Of a stretch of 64,000 nucleotides of DNA, positions 1 through 9,675 are shown piece by piece. A model generated the notes under the pieces. It was not told the origin of the DNA. It searched no databases and worked only from the letters and a program-made list of their open reading frames with translations. Position 1 is the stretch's first letter, and each line of letters opens with the position of its first letter. The stretch comes from Euptelea pleiosperma (lineage: Eukaryota > Streptophyta > Magnoliopsida > Ranunculales > Eupteleaceae): NCBI GenBank assembly GCA_035048495.1, contig CM068542.1, positions 40,081,109-40,145,108 of the forward strand, read 5' to 3'. Position numbers and translations under genes: made by a program.

Positions 1-400
1 TGTCGTGGTCAATGTTATTAAACCCGGCCCGGCCTAGCCCGGCAGGTTGAATCGGTTACCTGGTTAGAAAACCGGGTTGGGTTGATCCTGACCCAATAAT
101 CTTTGAAAAAATCGTTCACATTCTTGTAACCCGTTCGAACCGGCCAGTTCAACCGGTGACCCGGCTGACCCAGACACATGTTGAACCGGTGACCTAGGGT
201 GGTCCACCAAGGGGTGAGCAAAACATTCATGGGTAGTGGGCCCCAAAGAGTTGCCATGTGTCGGGTTGACCCAGCCGACTCGGGGGTTGAACCGGTGACC
301 CAGTAAACCAGTCCCTTGACCGGTTCGATGATCGGTGTGGGTATGAAAACATTACTCATGGTATTGGGTCTCAAGGTAAAAAAAATTCACGGTGCAACTT
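1..400. repeat. GC-rich AACCGG/ACCCGG repeat
   Basis: Dense runs of ACCGG, CCCGG and TTGACCC words, far more GC-rich than the neighbouring AT-rich DNA. A related stretch lies at 49400-49650. No coding potential is believable: the long open frame on the minus strand is low-complexity. If the asparagine synthetase gene continues to the left, this lies in its second intron. Probably a MITE or LTR fragment of unknown family. Confidence 0.5.
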
Positions 401-917
401 CGGAAAATCAACGGACCGACTTTAATTCGTTTGTATTTTATTTTCCAAAAGTCTCTTCTTATTCCTGAATTGTTTCCCTAGAACGAACAATACAAGCATT
501 TCGGAAATTTGCAGGAAAACATGGTCTCCAAAATTCATATTTTCAGCAAACCAAACACAGCAGCCCTTAGGGTGAAAATTCAGCCGCTGCTTAGTATGAA
601 AAAGATCTATCCTATCCTACGCAGAAATCTAATGAGTTATGACACTGCGAGTTTGTTACTTATGCTTATCACTTTCTACGTTAATTCGTTGTCCAATCGT
701 GTAGTTTTTTGTCCAATTTGTTGTCCAATCATTTGTGGCATTTGGAAAGGTAAACTTTATATTGGATCCTTCAAAACTCTAAACCTAGATGTAAGCGATT
801 GAGTTCATACCACAGGAAGGCTTTTGTTGATGATAATATAATAATAAGAACAAAAACAGCAATAATAACAAACAAGCCTTGGCATCGGGAGCACTTGAGA
901 AAGACTCGAAGTGATAC

Positions 918-1487
918 CGTAACGACAATCGTCTTGTCTTCATTGTAAAGCGGCTGATCTCCAGAAGTAGGGTCTACAATAGCCAATCGTTGGTGAGAAA
1001 GATAACAATTCTCATAACAATGTAAGCCACTCCAATCAGGACCTCTATGGCGCAACCTACATTGTAAGAACATCAAGGACCAAATGCAAGTCAGTTAGGT
1101 CTCTCGTCTTATTTGTAGAAAAACTAACAATACAGACTATCAACTATCCCTGAAGAAGATGTAGTTAGGGTTATAAATTCATAAAATGTGTCGCTTTAAA
1201 CTATACATCCGAGGAATTTGAAATCTTTGAGAGTGATTTCCACATAAGAAAATGGAGAAATGATTAAAATTTTGTGAAAAAACTTTCTTGGTGTAATACA
1301 CCATTATCTCCATAAACTTCTGAGATCAATCAGACAAAAACCACTCTTGAAGCCGGAAAAAAAAGTGAGCCAAAAAAATTCGTTTTTAGTTTCGCAATCG
1401 CAGAAACCTTCGAGAGAGTTCAATGATTCGGGAACGTTTGGCCTGAGAATTGTCGATGCAGCCGAAGACGGCGAGAATTCCACACAT
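918..1487 (-). CDS. ASN: Asparagine synthetase (glutamine-hydrolysing), first two exons, partial
   Basis: Makes asparagine from aspartate, ATP and glutamine in the cytosol. Exon 1 is 1487-1408 and begins MCGILAVFGC; Cys2 is the nucleophile of class II glutamine amidotransferases. Exon 2 is 1056-918 and carries RHRGPDWSG, HQRLAIVDP, SGDQPLYNED and KTIVVT, all hallmark blocks of plant asparagine synthetases. The exon 1 donor (AG|GTTTCT) and exon 2 acceptor (TAG|G) join in phase to give Arg27, and exon 2 ends at a GT donor, so the exons look spliceable rather than decayed. The next expected block (VNGEIYN) is not in bases 1-917, so intron 2 is at least 0.9 kb and the rest lies left of the window. 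About 73 of the usual roughly 590 residues are visible. A truncated pseudogene cannot be excluded. Confidence 0.85.
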
Positions 1488-1856
1488 GGCGGCTGTGCTC
1501 TTTCTTTATCTTCTCTTACTCTCTGAAGAACGAGTCTGCGAAAAACTAAATAGGGAGAACAGAACGAGGCAACAGAGCCGCGTGGATTCACATTCACCCG
1601 ATGGCCACCGGATTCTGAACACTTTTCAAAGATTCCGCTTTGCTTTTAGGGTTTTGTGTGCTTTTGGACTTGAATCACTTATTACTTATTAGGACACTTG
1701 GACTGGGATTTCTTCGTGGAATATGGTAGTCTCATCCTGAGGACGATACTGTTGAAATGTGGTCCCTTGGTACTGACCGTTGGATGCCCTTCGAGATATC
1801 TGTGATGTGGTTCCTATGAATAGAGCGGTCTAGAGTCTAGACCTAAGGGACATCGG

Positions 1857-2242
1857 GAGTAAACCTTCGCTCACGCCCTAGTCTGAGCGAAGCTGATCAC
1901 AGCTCACAATACGAGCCATGTGGCAAATTCTTAAAGGGCACTGACAGTATGGATGTTTGACCAGTCCCTCGGTGGACCTGCAAACCAAAAATCAGCCTGA
2001 TTAATGATTTAAAACCTTTGAATCTTTGCACCAAATAATGCTCAAATTCCTACGGTTAAAATCAACCCATGAAAATAACTTCAATTCAACGCTTAGAAAT
2101 CACTGATTAGGTTTATTTTTGGTCTGTAGGTCCACCAAGTGATTGGACAAACATCCATACAGTCATCATCTAAGATTGTGCCATGTGGCTCGTATTTTGC
2201 ACACGATCGGCTTGGCTCACATGTGCTATCGAAGGTTTACTC
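1857..2242. mobile_element. Mutator-like MITE, family A, complete copy
   Basis: Ends in the 13-bp inverted repeat GAGTAAACCTTCG (1857-1869) and CGAAGGTTTACTC (2230-2242). It is flanked by 9-bp repeats matching at 8 positions (GGACATCGG and GGACGTCGG), the duplication size of Mutator-like elements. The interior is a long imperfect palindrome: GAGCCATGTGGC, then GACCTGCAAACCAAAAATCAG, mirrored by the same words on the other strand. Related copies lie at 2295-2960, 9165-9480, 47346-47727 and 49985-50310. No coding capacity. Confidence 0.75.
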
Positions 2243-2294
2243 GGACGTCGGCACATTTGGAATGGTTATAAAATTTTAATAAAATCTTTGATCA

Positions 2295-2960
2295 AGAGTA
2301 AAGACTTTCCTTGACGACCGGAGTATGAGCCACGTGGTATACTTTGGCAGACAGCTGACCGTATGGTTAGTGATTCCTAACCTTTGGATTGAAGTCTTTG
2401 TCATGGGTTTATTTTAACCGTGGGATATCGAGCATTATTTAAGGTAATCAGATCAGGTTAAAAATCACTAATAAATTAATAATGGGTCAGGCTCAAGGGA
2501 CCCCATTTCTGACCCCCTTTTTTGACCCCCATCTTGGTGTACCCACGTAGAAGATGAATCAATGGCTGATTTTTGGTGAGGATGATCTCTATGATGAGGA
2601 GATCATCCTCACAAAAATTCAAATCATGATCTGATATTCATAGACTGGTTTAGAAGCTGAAGAATTATGGACCATTGATTTTTATCGTGTAACTTTAAAA
2701 CCACATTTGATGGGATTAGAAATTTCAGAGTGGGCTGATTTTTTGTTGGGGTGATCTATATCCCCACCAAAAATCAGCCATTGATTCATCTTCTATGTGG
2801 GTACACCAAGATGGGGGTCAGAAATGGGGGTCCCTGGAGCCCGACCCATAATGATTTTTAGTATGTAGGACCACCTAGTGATGGGCCAAACATCCATACG
2901 GTCAGTGGACTCTCTTAAGAGTCTGCCTCGTGGCTCGTCCATCGTCAACGTTGATGACGG
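2295..2960. mobile_element. Mutator-like MITE, family A, copy split by another MITE
   Basis: The left arm (GAGTAAAG, GAGCCACGTGG, GCTGACCGTATGG) and the right arm (GTAGGACCACCTAG, CATCCATACGGTCAG, CGTGGCTCGT) match family A. The palindrome is interrupted by the separate element at 2483-2848. Outer ends are degenerate, so the limits are approximate. Confidence 0.6.
2483..2848. mobile_element. Nested MITE, family B, TAA target duplication
   Basis: Long terminal inverted repeats begin TGGGTCAGGCTC on the left and end GAGCCCGACCCA on the right, followed inward by CCATTTCTGACCCCC and CATCTTGGTGTACCCAC on both arms. The flanks are TAA on each side (2480-2482, 2849-2851), as in PIF/Harbinger elements. 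Inside are GGCTGATTTTTGG and its complement. Related partial copies lie at 48655-48940 and near 21490-21545. Confidence 0.7.
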
Positions 2961-3009
2961 AGTGATGAACTCCGTGACTCCATCATCAAAGATCTAGACG
3001 TAAAATTAT

Positions 3010-3823
3010 CCTTCTTTATTGGAGCATCTCCAATAGCAGCGCTGTACTATTTCTCCATGCAATGCCAAATGTGGAGTCCAACGCTGTGCCCTATCGTATG
3101 CCAAATTTGGCAATTGCTATATCTTGTGCCACGGGATTTTCCATGTGCCTAATTATAGCAATGGCAGCTTTTTGAGTGACAATTTTACAAACCTTTTGAT
3201 CTTGTACAGCAAGTAACGCTCAAATTTCACGGTTAAAATCAACCCATGAAAAATGACTCCAAGCCAACGTTTTAGAAATCACTAATCAGGTTGATTTTTG
3301 ATTTTTAGGTTAGCATTGAGACAGCGCTGACCGGCCCGTTGGAGCATAGCGTGGCAAATATAATATTTTGGGACTGCGGCAATCTTAAATATAGCATTGA
3401 GATGACATTAACTCTGATCCAACAGCTATAAATCACCAATCAAGGTATGTAGGTTCACCAGTGTAGGTCAAACGTCCATGGGTAAGTAGTCTTCACATTC
3501 AAATGTTGGACATGTCTTGGCTCAACAACTAAGGCTGCTTTTGCGACTTGTCAATCTTTTCATGTAACTTTAAAGAAAAACATGCATTTGACGCGACCAA
3601 GTCACGCCACCAGATTAATTGTGTCCAACCTAGAAGTTGCACTAAGGCGGAAAAATCAACTCTCATCTTTCCCCTTTTAAAAATTTGTAAAGTTCCGTAA
3701 TGGTCCATAAATGTTGATATCTATTCTACTTAACGCACAAAGGGCCTATTGCGTGCTTTACGTTAAACCCCAATATCCCACAAATACCCTTATTTTTTGC
3801 TTCTTTCCTTTTTTTTCATTTTA
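3010..3823. repeat. Gene-free stretch with MITE fragments
   Basis: Contains GGAGCATCTCCAATAG near 3019, a common end of small plant DNA transposons, and pieces of family A (AACCCATGAAAAATGACT, GATTTTTGATTTTTAGGT) around 3236-3310. No open frame or splice pattern suggests a gene. Confidence 0.4.
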
Positions 3824-5160
3824 GGGTCTGTTTGGTAACCCGGAATTGAGCCGGATTTGGATTTGTCTCTGTGTTTGGGAGGACCGAATTCCGGGAATTA
3901 TATTTCCAATTCCATGATTATCCCGGAATTATAAGTTTTAAGGGGAGAAGAAACTTCTAATTCCTAGAATTTTATTTCCGGATGGAGAAATTCAAAAGAA
4001 TTTTTATTGGGCTCCACTTCTCACATTCATCCCTAGGTGAACCTATAAATAAAAAATCAGCAAGATTAGTTATTTGAAATTGTTTGATTGGTGTATTTTA
4101 TTTTTTATTTTTGTTGATTCTTAACCGTGTGATATCTACCATTATTCGGGGTACTTAGATCCAAGGCTTAGAAAATTTTAATCAGCCTGAAGTTTAGCAT
4201 GTAGGTCCACCTACGGATGGGACAAACATTCATATGGTCCGTGGTCTCTACTAATGTGCCACGTGGCTCATATTGTGGTCCATCATCAACGGATTACAAA
4301 TTTGTAATCGTTTGATTGATGTCTTTTATGGGTTGATTTTTAACCGTGGGATGTATAGCATTTGTTGGGGAATAAAGATTCAAGTTGAGAGATAACTAAT
4401 CAGCCTGATTTTAGTTTGTAAGTCCACATAGGGATGTGTCTAACCGTTGGATTTCTAGCATTAGTTGGGGTATGAAGATCCAAAGCTTATAAATAACCAA
4501 CCAACCTTATTTTTAGTATGTAGGTACACCTAGGGTTGGGATAAATATCCATACGGTATTAGTAATTTATAACCATTGGATTCGTGTCTTTTATGGGTTA
4601 ATTTTTAACTATGAGATATCTAGCATTATTTGGGGTACTCAAATGTAAAGGTTAGAAATAACTAATCAACATGATTTTTAGTACGTAGGTCCATCTAGGG
4701 ATGAGATAAACATCACTGCGGTCTATTGTCTCGAAAAATGTGCAACATGGTGCACTCAGAATGTGGTCCATCAGTAGTGTTGATGATGGACATTTGTATT
4801 TGTTGCCTCGTGTGCCACTCAGGCTTTAGCCATTGATATTTTGATATGGGTTAATCATAATAAAAAAATTATCAAAATAATTTTAATTACTATTTTTTAA
4901 AAATTTCTTTAAATTAGCATGGATGACAAAAATAATAGCAGTCGTTATAACACAAAGTTCATGAGATTGTATTTCTCTTATGTAGATGGATAGAAATTTC
5001 AATTTTATTAGATGTCCAAACAACTAAAATTAGAATTCATTGAGAATTCCAAGTAATTTCCACGGTGTAACCAAACATAAGAACTTTCAATTCTTAGAAT
5101 TCACAAATCTTGGAATTCTATTTTCAATTCTAAATCCGTGTCTGGTTGCCAAACATACCC
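3824..5160. mobile_element. PIF/Harbinger-like non-autonomous element
   Basis: Begins GGGTCTGTTTGGTAACC (3824) and ends in the near inverse GGTTGCCAAACATACCC (5160). It is flanked by TTA on both sides (3821-3823 and 5161-5163), the Harbinger/Tourist target duplication. The subterminal AATTCC/GGAATT words are also mirrored. The 1.3-kb interior has no transposase; it is filled by several decayed family A units (GTAGGTCCACCTA..., CATCCATACGG...). Confidence 0.7.
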
Positions 5161-5266
5161 TTATTTACTTGACAAGGTTTTTTGGTCATTTTGGTGCCAA
5201 AAAACGTGACACCCTACTAGCACATGTCACATTGCAACTCATTCAATGTTAAAAAAGTAAAATTCA

Positions 5267-6952
5267 TCTATTATCTATACTAAAGCTCGGCACTGCTTAG
5301 GTAGCCCTTTTTCCAACTTTTTTATATATCCCAAAAACACCCCTGCACAATCCCCCCTATTTAATTATTTCATTAATTCTTAAATTCTCTCACATCTCCA
5401 ATTAATTCAAAAACGTCTTCTCTTTCCAATCTCACCACTCTTCCTCTTCTTATTTCATTCATTAATTCCTAATTAATTCCAAAACATCTTTTCTCTTTCC
5501 AATCTCATGACTCTCCCTCTCCTTAATTATTTCATTATTTAACCTATTCTCAAAACACCCCTACTCAAAAATATTTAGCCTATCTATTATCTAAGCTAAA
5601 GCTCGGCATTGCTTCTGTGGCGCTCTGTTTATTTTTTTCAGCATTTTTTTTTCGAAAATACCTCTACTTCCAAAAATACCCTCGACCCTGTTGAGGTGGC
5701 ACTCTCTTTTTTTAGCTTATTATGAAAAAGTCTTTACACAAAACGTCATTGCATATATTGGAGAGAATTTAATTTCCTTAAAATAAAATGTTTCAACTCC
5801 TTAAACTTTTGATCTCTCAGATTTTCTCCGACCTATTTGAGTAAATACCTACACTTTAAGTTATGTGCTTACAAAAAAATGAGTTTTTAAGACTTCAGCA
5901 AACCAAAACGTCTCACCTCCATAAATCTTTAAACTCTTAAAATCTCTCCAACTTATGACTTTTTCAACCAAAATGTACGTCTTTTCAATCCCCTAAGACG
6001 TCTCTTTATCTCTCTTCCTAATATTTTTTTCAAAATTCCCTCTACCGTTAAATGCAATCTAATGCTCTATTTTCTATTTCTAATACCTCTCGAATTGATA
6101 TTCTTTAAAATCATATTTTTCCTTCACTTCCTATGTTCACAAATTATTACAATTCTCTCTATATATACTCTTAAAATCTTATTTTCCCCCTAAAAACTCT
6201 GAAAAAATATCTTACCTCAACTCTTAAGATCTCTCATCTCAATTTTGCATATCTATCTATTTATATATTTTTTCAGATTTGAACAAGGTAACATTGCAGT
6301 ATGTGGTCATTTTAATTCGGTTTAATATTTTTTTATTTCAGAAAAATCAATCAAGTGGTGCAAAAAAAAAAAAAATCTAACAATCTTAGTGGTGAGTTCC
6401 TTTTAATTATTAACTACGTAAAAAAATTACTCTTGTATATATTCAAATTTGAACATGACGACGTTGCAGTTGATGGACCTTTTAATTTGGTTTAAGATTT
6501 TTTTCATGTTAGAGAAATCGATCGAATGGTGTAAAAAAAAAAAATTACTATGAGAATCTTAGCGGTGAGTTCCTTTTAATTATTATCTGTGTAAAAAAAT
6601 TTACTTTTATTTATATTTATTTATTTATTTTTATTTTTATTTTTTAATTTGAACAGGACACAATTACAGTTGGTAGACTTTAATTTGGTTTAAGATTTTC
6701 ATCATGCCAGATAAATCTATCAAATGGTGCAAAAAAAAAATTCAAAGAATTTTAGCGGTGAGTTCCTTTTAATTTTTGTATGTGTAAAAAATTATTCTTA
6801 TATATATATATATATTTTTTAAATTTGAACAGGATGACATTGCAATTGGTGGCCCTTTAATGTACATTTCGATTATTTGTTTATTATTATTATAAACATA
6901 TGCTTTAATTCTTTAACAATCGCCTGTGCTAAGCACATGTCAACAACCCTAG
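5267..6952 (+). mobile_element. Non-autonomous Helitron
   Basis: The 5' end is TCTATTATCTATACTAAAGC (5267) and the 3' end is CTAG (6949-6952), preceded by a short hairpin GTGCT-A-AGCAC about 10 bases upstream. The element sits between A (5266) and T (6953) with no target duplication. This is the classical plant Helitron structure. No Rep or helicase coding remains, so it would need enzymes from elsewhere. A second Helitron 5' terminus of the same type starts at 5583. The body is very AT-rich and holds a minisatellite. Confidence 0.75.
6278..6860 (+). repeat. 170-200 bp minisatellite in Helitron
   Basis: About 3.3 degenerate head-to-tail units. Each starts TTTGAACA(A/T/G)G (6278, 6448, 6648, 6824) followed by a(c)attgcagt, tttaattcggttta, a poly(A) tract after ggtg(c/t)aaaa, and GGTGAGTTCCTTTTAATT. 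Unit spacing is 170, 200 and 176 bp. Confidence 0.75.
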
Positions 6953-6959
6953 TAAATCC

Positions 6960-9160
6960 TTATTATTAATACACCCTCAAGTTCATTTCTTTTGACAAAA
7001 ATTATCTATTCTGATTTTTATAATTTTATAATTTATAATGGAGTTTTGGTCATTCAATACTTTCACATTTTAACTCAACTATGCAAGTAATTATTGCATC
7101 CTAAGGTCTTACTTAAACTCTATGGCTAAAAATATTTAGATGATGAAGTCCATCATTAGAGTTGATGATGGACTCACAATGTGAGACACATGTCATATAT
7201 ATTTTTTAGGGAACCTCCATGGGGGAGGAGAATTTATTGAATGAAAATGAGAAAAATTACACCTAGACAGGGGGTATGTAGATGCCTGACCCCTCAAGAA
7301 ACTATACGTACAGCTGAAAATGAGTGTAAAAGAGAACAACTAATAACCAAACCAGGCTAGGCTCTAATATATGGGGTACCGATCTTATCCAACCGAAGAA
7401 TGCCAAGTAAGCTTAGGGGGGATGTTCTCTCTAATCTCCATATAGATTTGTTAAGAAGCCTTAAAAAGGCATGTGTCATCTTACCAGGGGCTACTGACCG
7501 TATGGATGTTTGGACCATCCCTAAATGGACTCATGCAACAAAAATAAACCTGATTAGCGATTGCTAACCTTTGGACCATAATGATCAAAATCCACGGTTA
7601 CAAATAAATTAATAAGACTCAGTTATAAAATACTAATCATGATGAATTTTGATATGTAAGTCCAACTATAGATGGGAAAAACATCCATATGGTCAGTGAT
7701 CTCTAAGATTGTGCCACATCGCTCATAATATGGTCCATCATTTATGGTGTCAAAACTCATTGCTAATCAAGATGAATTTTGGAGGTAGGTCCACCTAGAG
7801 ATGGGCAAAACATCTATACAGTCAGTCGCGCACGTGCATGATGGTGTCATTGGCAAAAAAATGCACATGGATGTTTGGCCCATCTCTAGGTGGACCTACA
7901 AACCAAAAATCATCCAGATCGGTGGTTTATAACAGTTAGATTTTTGCCTTTTTTCACGAGTTAATTTTCAACCATGGATTCAAGCATTATTTTGAGGTAC
8001 TTGGATCCAATGGTTATAAATTACCAGGTCCCACCCAGGGATGAGCCAAACATCCATACAGTCATTAGTCTTAAAAAGAGTGCCACATGGCTCCGCCACT
8101 GAATCCTACAATGGATTACATGACATGTGGAACCCACGTGACATATGGAATTCACTTGATATTTGGCTGACGTGATAAGTGGGCCCACATAAACATGTAT
8201 GACCCACATGCTAAAAGGCATTGGTTGTACGGGGCTCACCTAACCCATGGGTCGACCCACTTGATGTATGTAGGGGTGGGGAGACTCATGGGCGAGCCAC
8301 TTATCAAGCTCACTACCTGTGTAATAACTTCTTAAAGCCAAGTCGAGCCATGACACATGTTAACTACTATTCATTGTGCGCACAAACGTTCCATTGCGAC
8401 TCTATCATACAGCTCCGTTGCACGATAAATGACTTGTGCACCTTACGTGCTAATCCAATTATCAATAAACAAACATTGCCTAGACATTGGCTCGCACCAT
8501 TATCAATGGAAGTGACCTACTCTTTGGCCATACTCCACATAATTCACCATAAATCTAAGAACTCCAAATCAATTTAGCACTTGTTTGGAAACCAAAAAAC
8601 TGGGGCCAATTGTGGTTAGTGCAAGTCTAATCATCATTGGATGTGTTTGGTAACCATACGTTAGCCCACTTTTTTCAGTTTTTGCCCTAAAAACAACATG
8701 AGAGTTGGTTCTTTTAAAAAAGTAGTTTTACACTGGACTAGGTTACAAAACACGAGTAATGTGGACAAATGTTGAACCAACATACTGCGTGTAAGAGGGT
8801 CATCTAAGGGGCAGCCACGTATTACTACAACAGTGAGGTCTTTACTCACCTGGATATATTTTTTAGCACGTGGATGAGAATGTGATTAATTCGGTACTCG
8901 TTGATTCTTAGACTTAAATCTCAAACGCCATACCAATCCTAACCATTGGTTGGAAGTCTTCACAAGAAAAACACAACCAATCGTCCTAGATTGATCTAAC
9001 GACGAAGAAGAATCATTCTTTTGTGGTCCAGATCCGGACCGTTTACTGATAGCCATCATAATCGATCGTAAAATCTAATCGCAGTCTAGATTGATCATTA
9101 TAGATTCACTGGTGCCACAGAATATAGAAGATTCTGGCATGTGCAGAGAACAGAGTCTGT
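6960..9160. repeat. Gene-free region with decayed MITE pieces
   Basis: Several partial family A units (GGTCCACCTAGAGATGGGC, CATCCATATGGTCAGTG and similar) lie at 7490-7560, 7640-7830, 7860-7940 and 8020-8080. Words such as GTTTGGAAACCAAA near 8584 and GTTTGGTAACC near 8647 suggest Harbinger-type ends. No conserved gene is seen on either strand. Confidence 0.4.
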
Positions 9161-9164
9161 GCTG

Positions 9165-9480
9165 ACAATTCATTATCCAATATAAGCCACGTGGCAATTT
9201 GTTAGAGGACACTAACCGTATAGATGTTTGACCAATCCGTAAGTGGACCTAGAAACCAAAAATCAGCCTGATTAGTGATTTTAGACCTTTGGATCTTTGT
9301 ACGGAAATAATGTTAAATAATGCTCAAATTCTTAAGGTTAAAATGACTTCAACTAACGCTAAGAAATCACCGATCAGGTTGATTTTGGGTTTGTAGGTCC
9401 ACCTAGGGATTGGCCAAACATCTATACGGTCAGTGTCCTATAATAAATTTCCACGTGGCTTATATTGTGGGTGGTCAGGT
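9165..9480. mobile_element. Mutator-like MITE, family A, third copy
   Basis: A palindromic element: AAGCCACGTGGCAA on the left, TTCCACGTGGCTTA on the right, with GGACCTAGAAACCAAAAATC mirrored by GGTTTGTAGGTCCACC. It lies about 200 bp upstream of the start codon of the CD2BP2-like gene, so it is probably part of its promoter region. Its CACGTGGC words are also G-box-like sequences, though they come with the transposon. Confidence 0.65.
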
Positions 9481-9675
9481 AAGTCTTACTCCTTTCGAGC
9501 ATACCACCCAACGGTCCAGATTAAACAGTTAATAATAGGCCACACGAACGTAACTGTGTTTGTGCCGCATTGAGGATTGTGCACCGGGTGCATCTATAAT
9601 TGTTCAGTTCATTTGATCATGAAGCGAATGAGATATCTTCCATCGTGGTGACGAGTTTGGTGGGAAACCAACCAG

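Noticed and set aside
771..917. Open frame continuing past asparagine synthetase exon 2
   Set aside because: The residues after KTIVVT lose all similarity and a GT donor lies exactly at the boundary; this is intron read-through.
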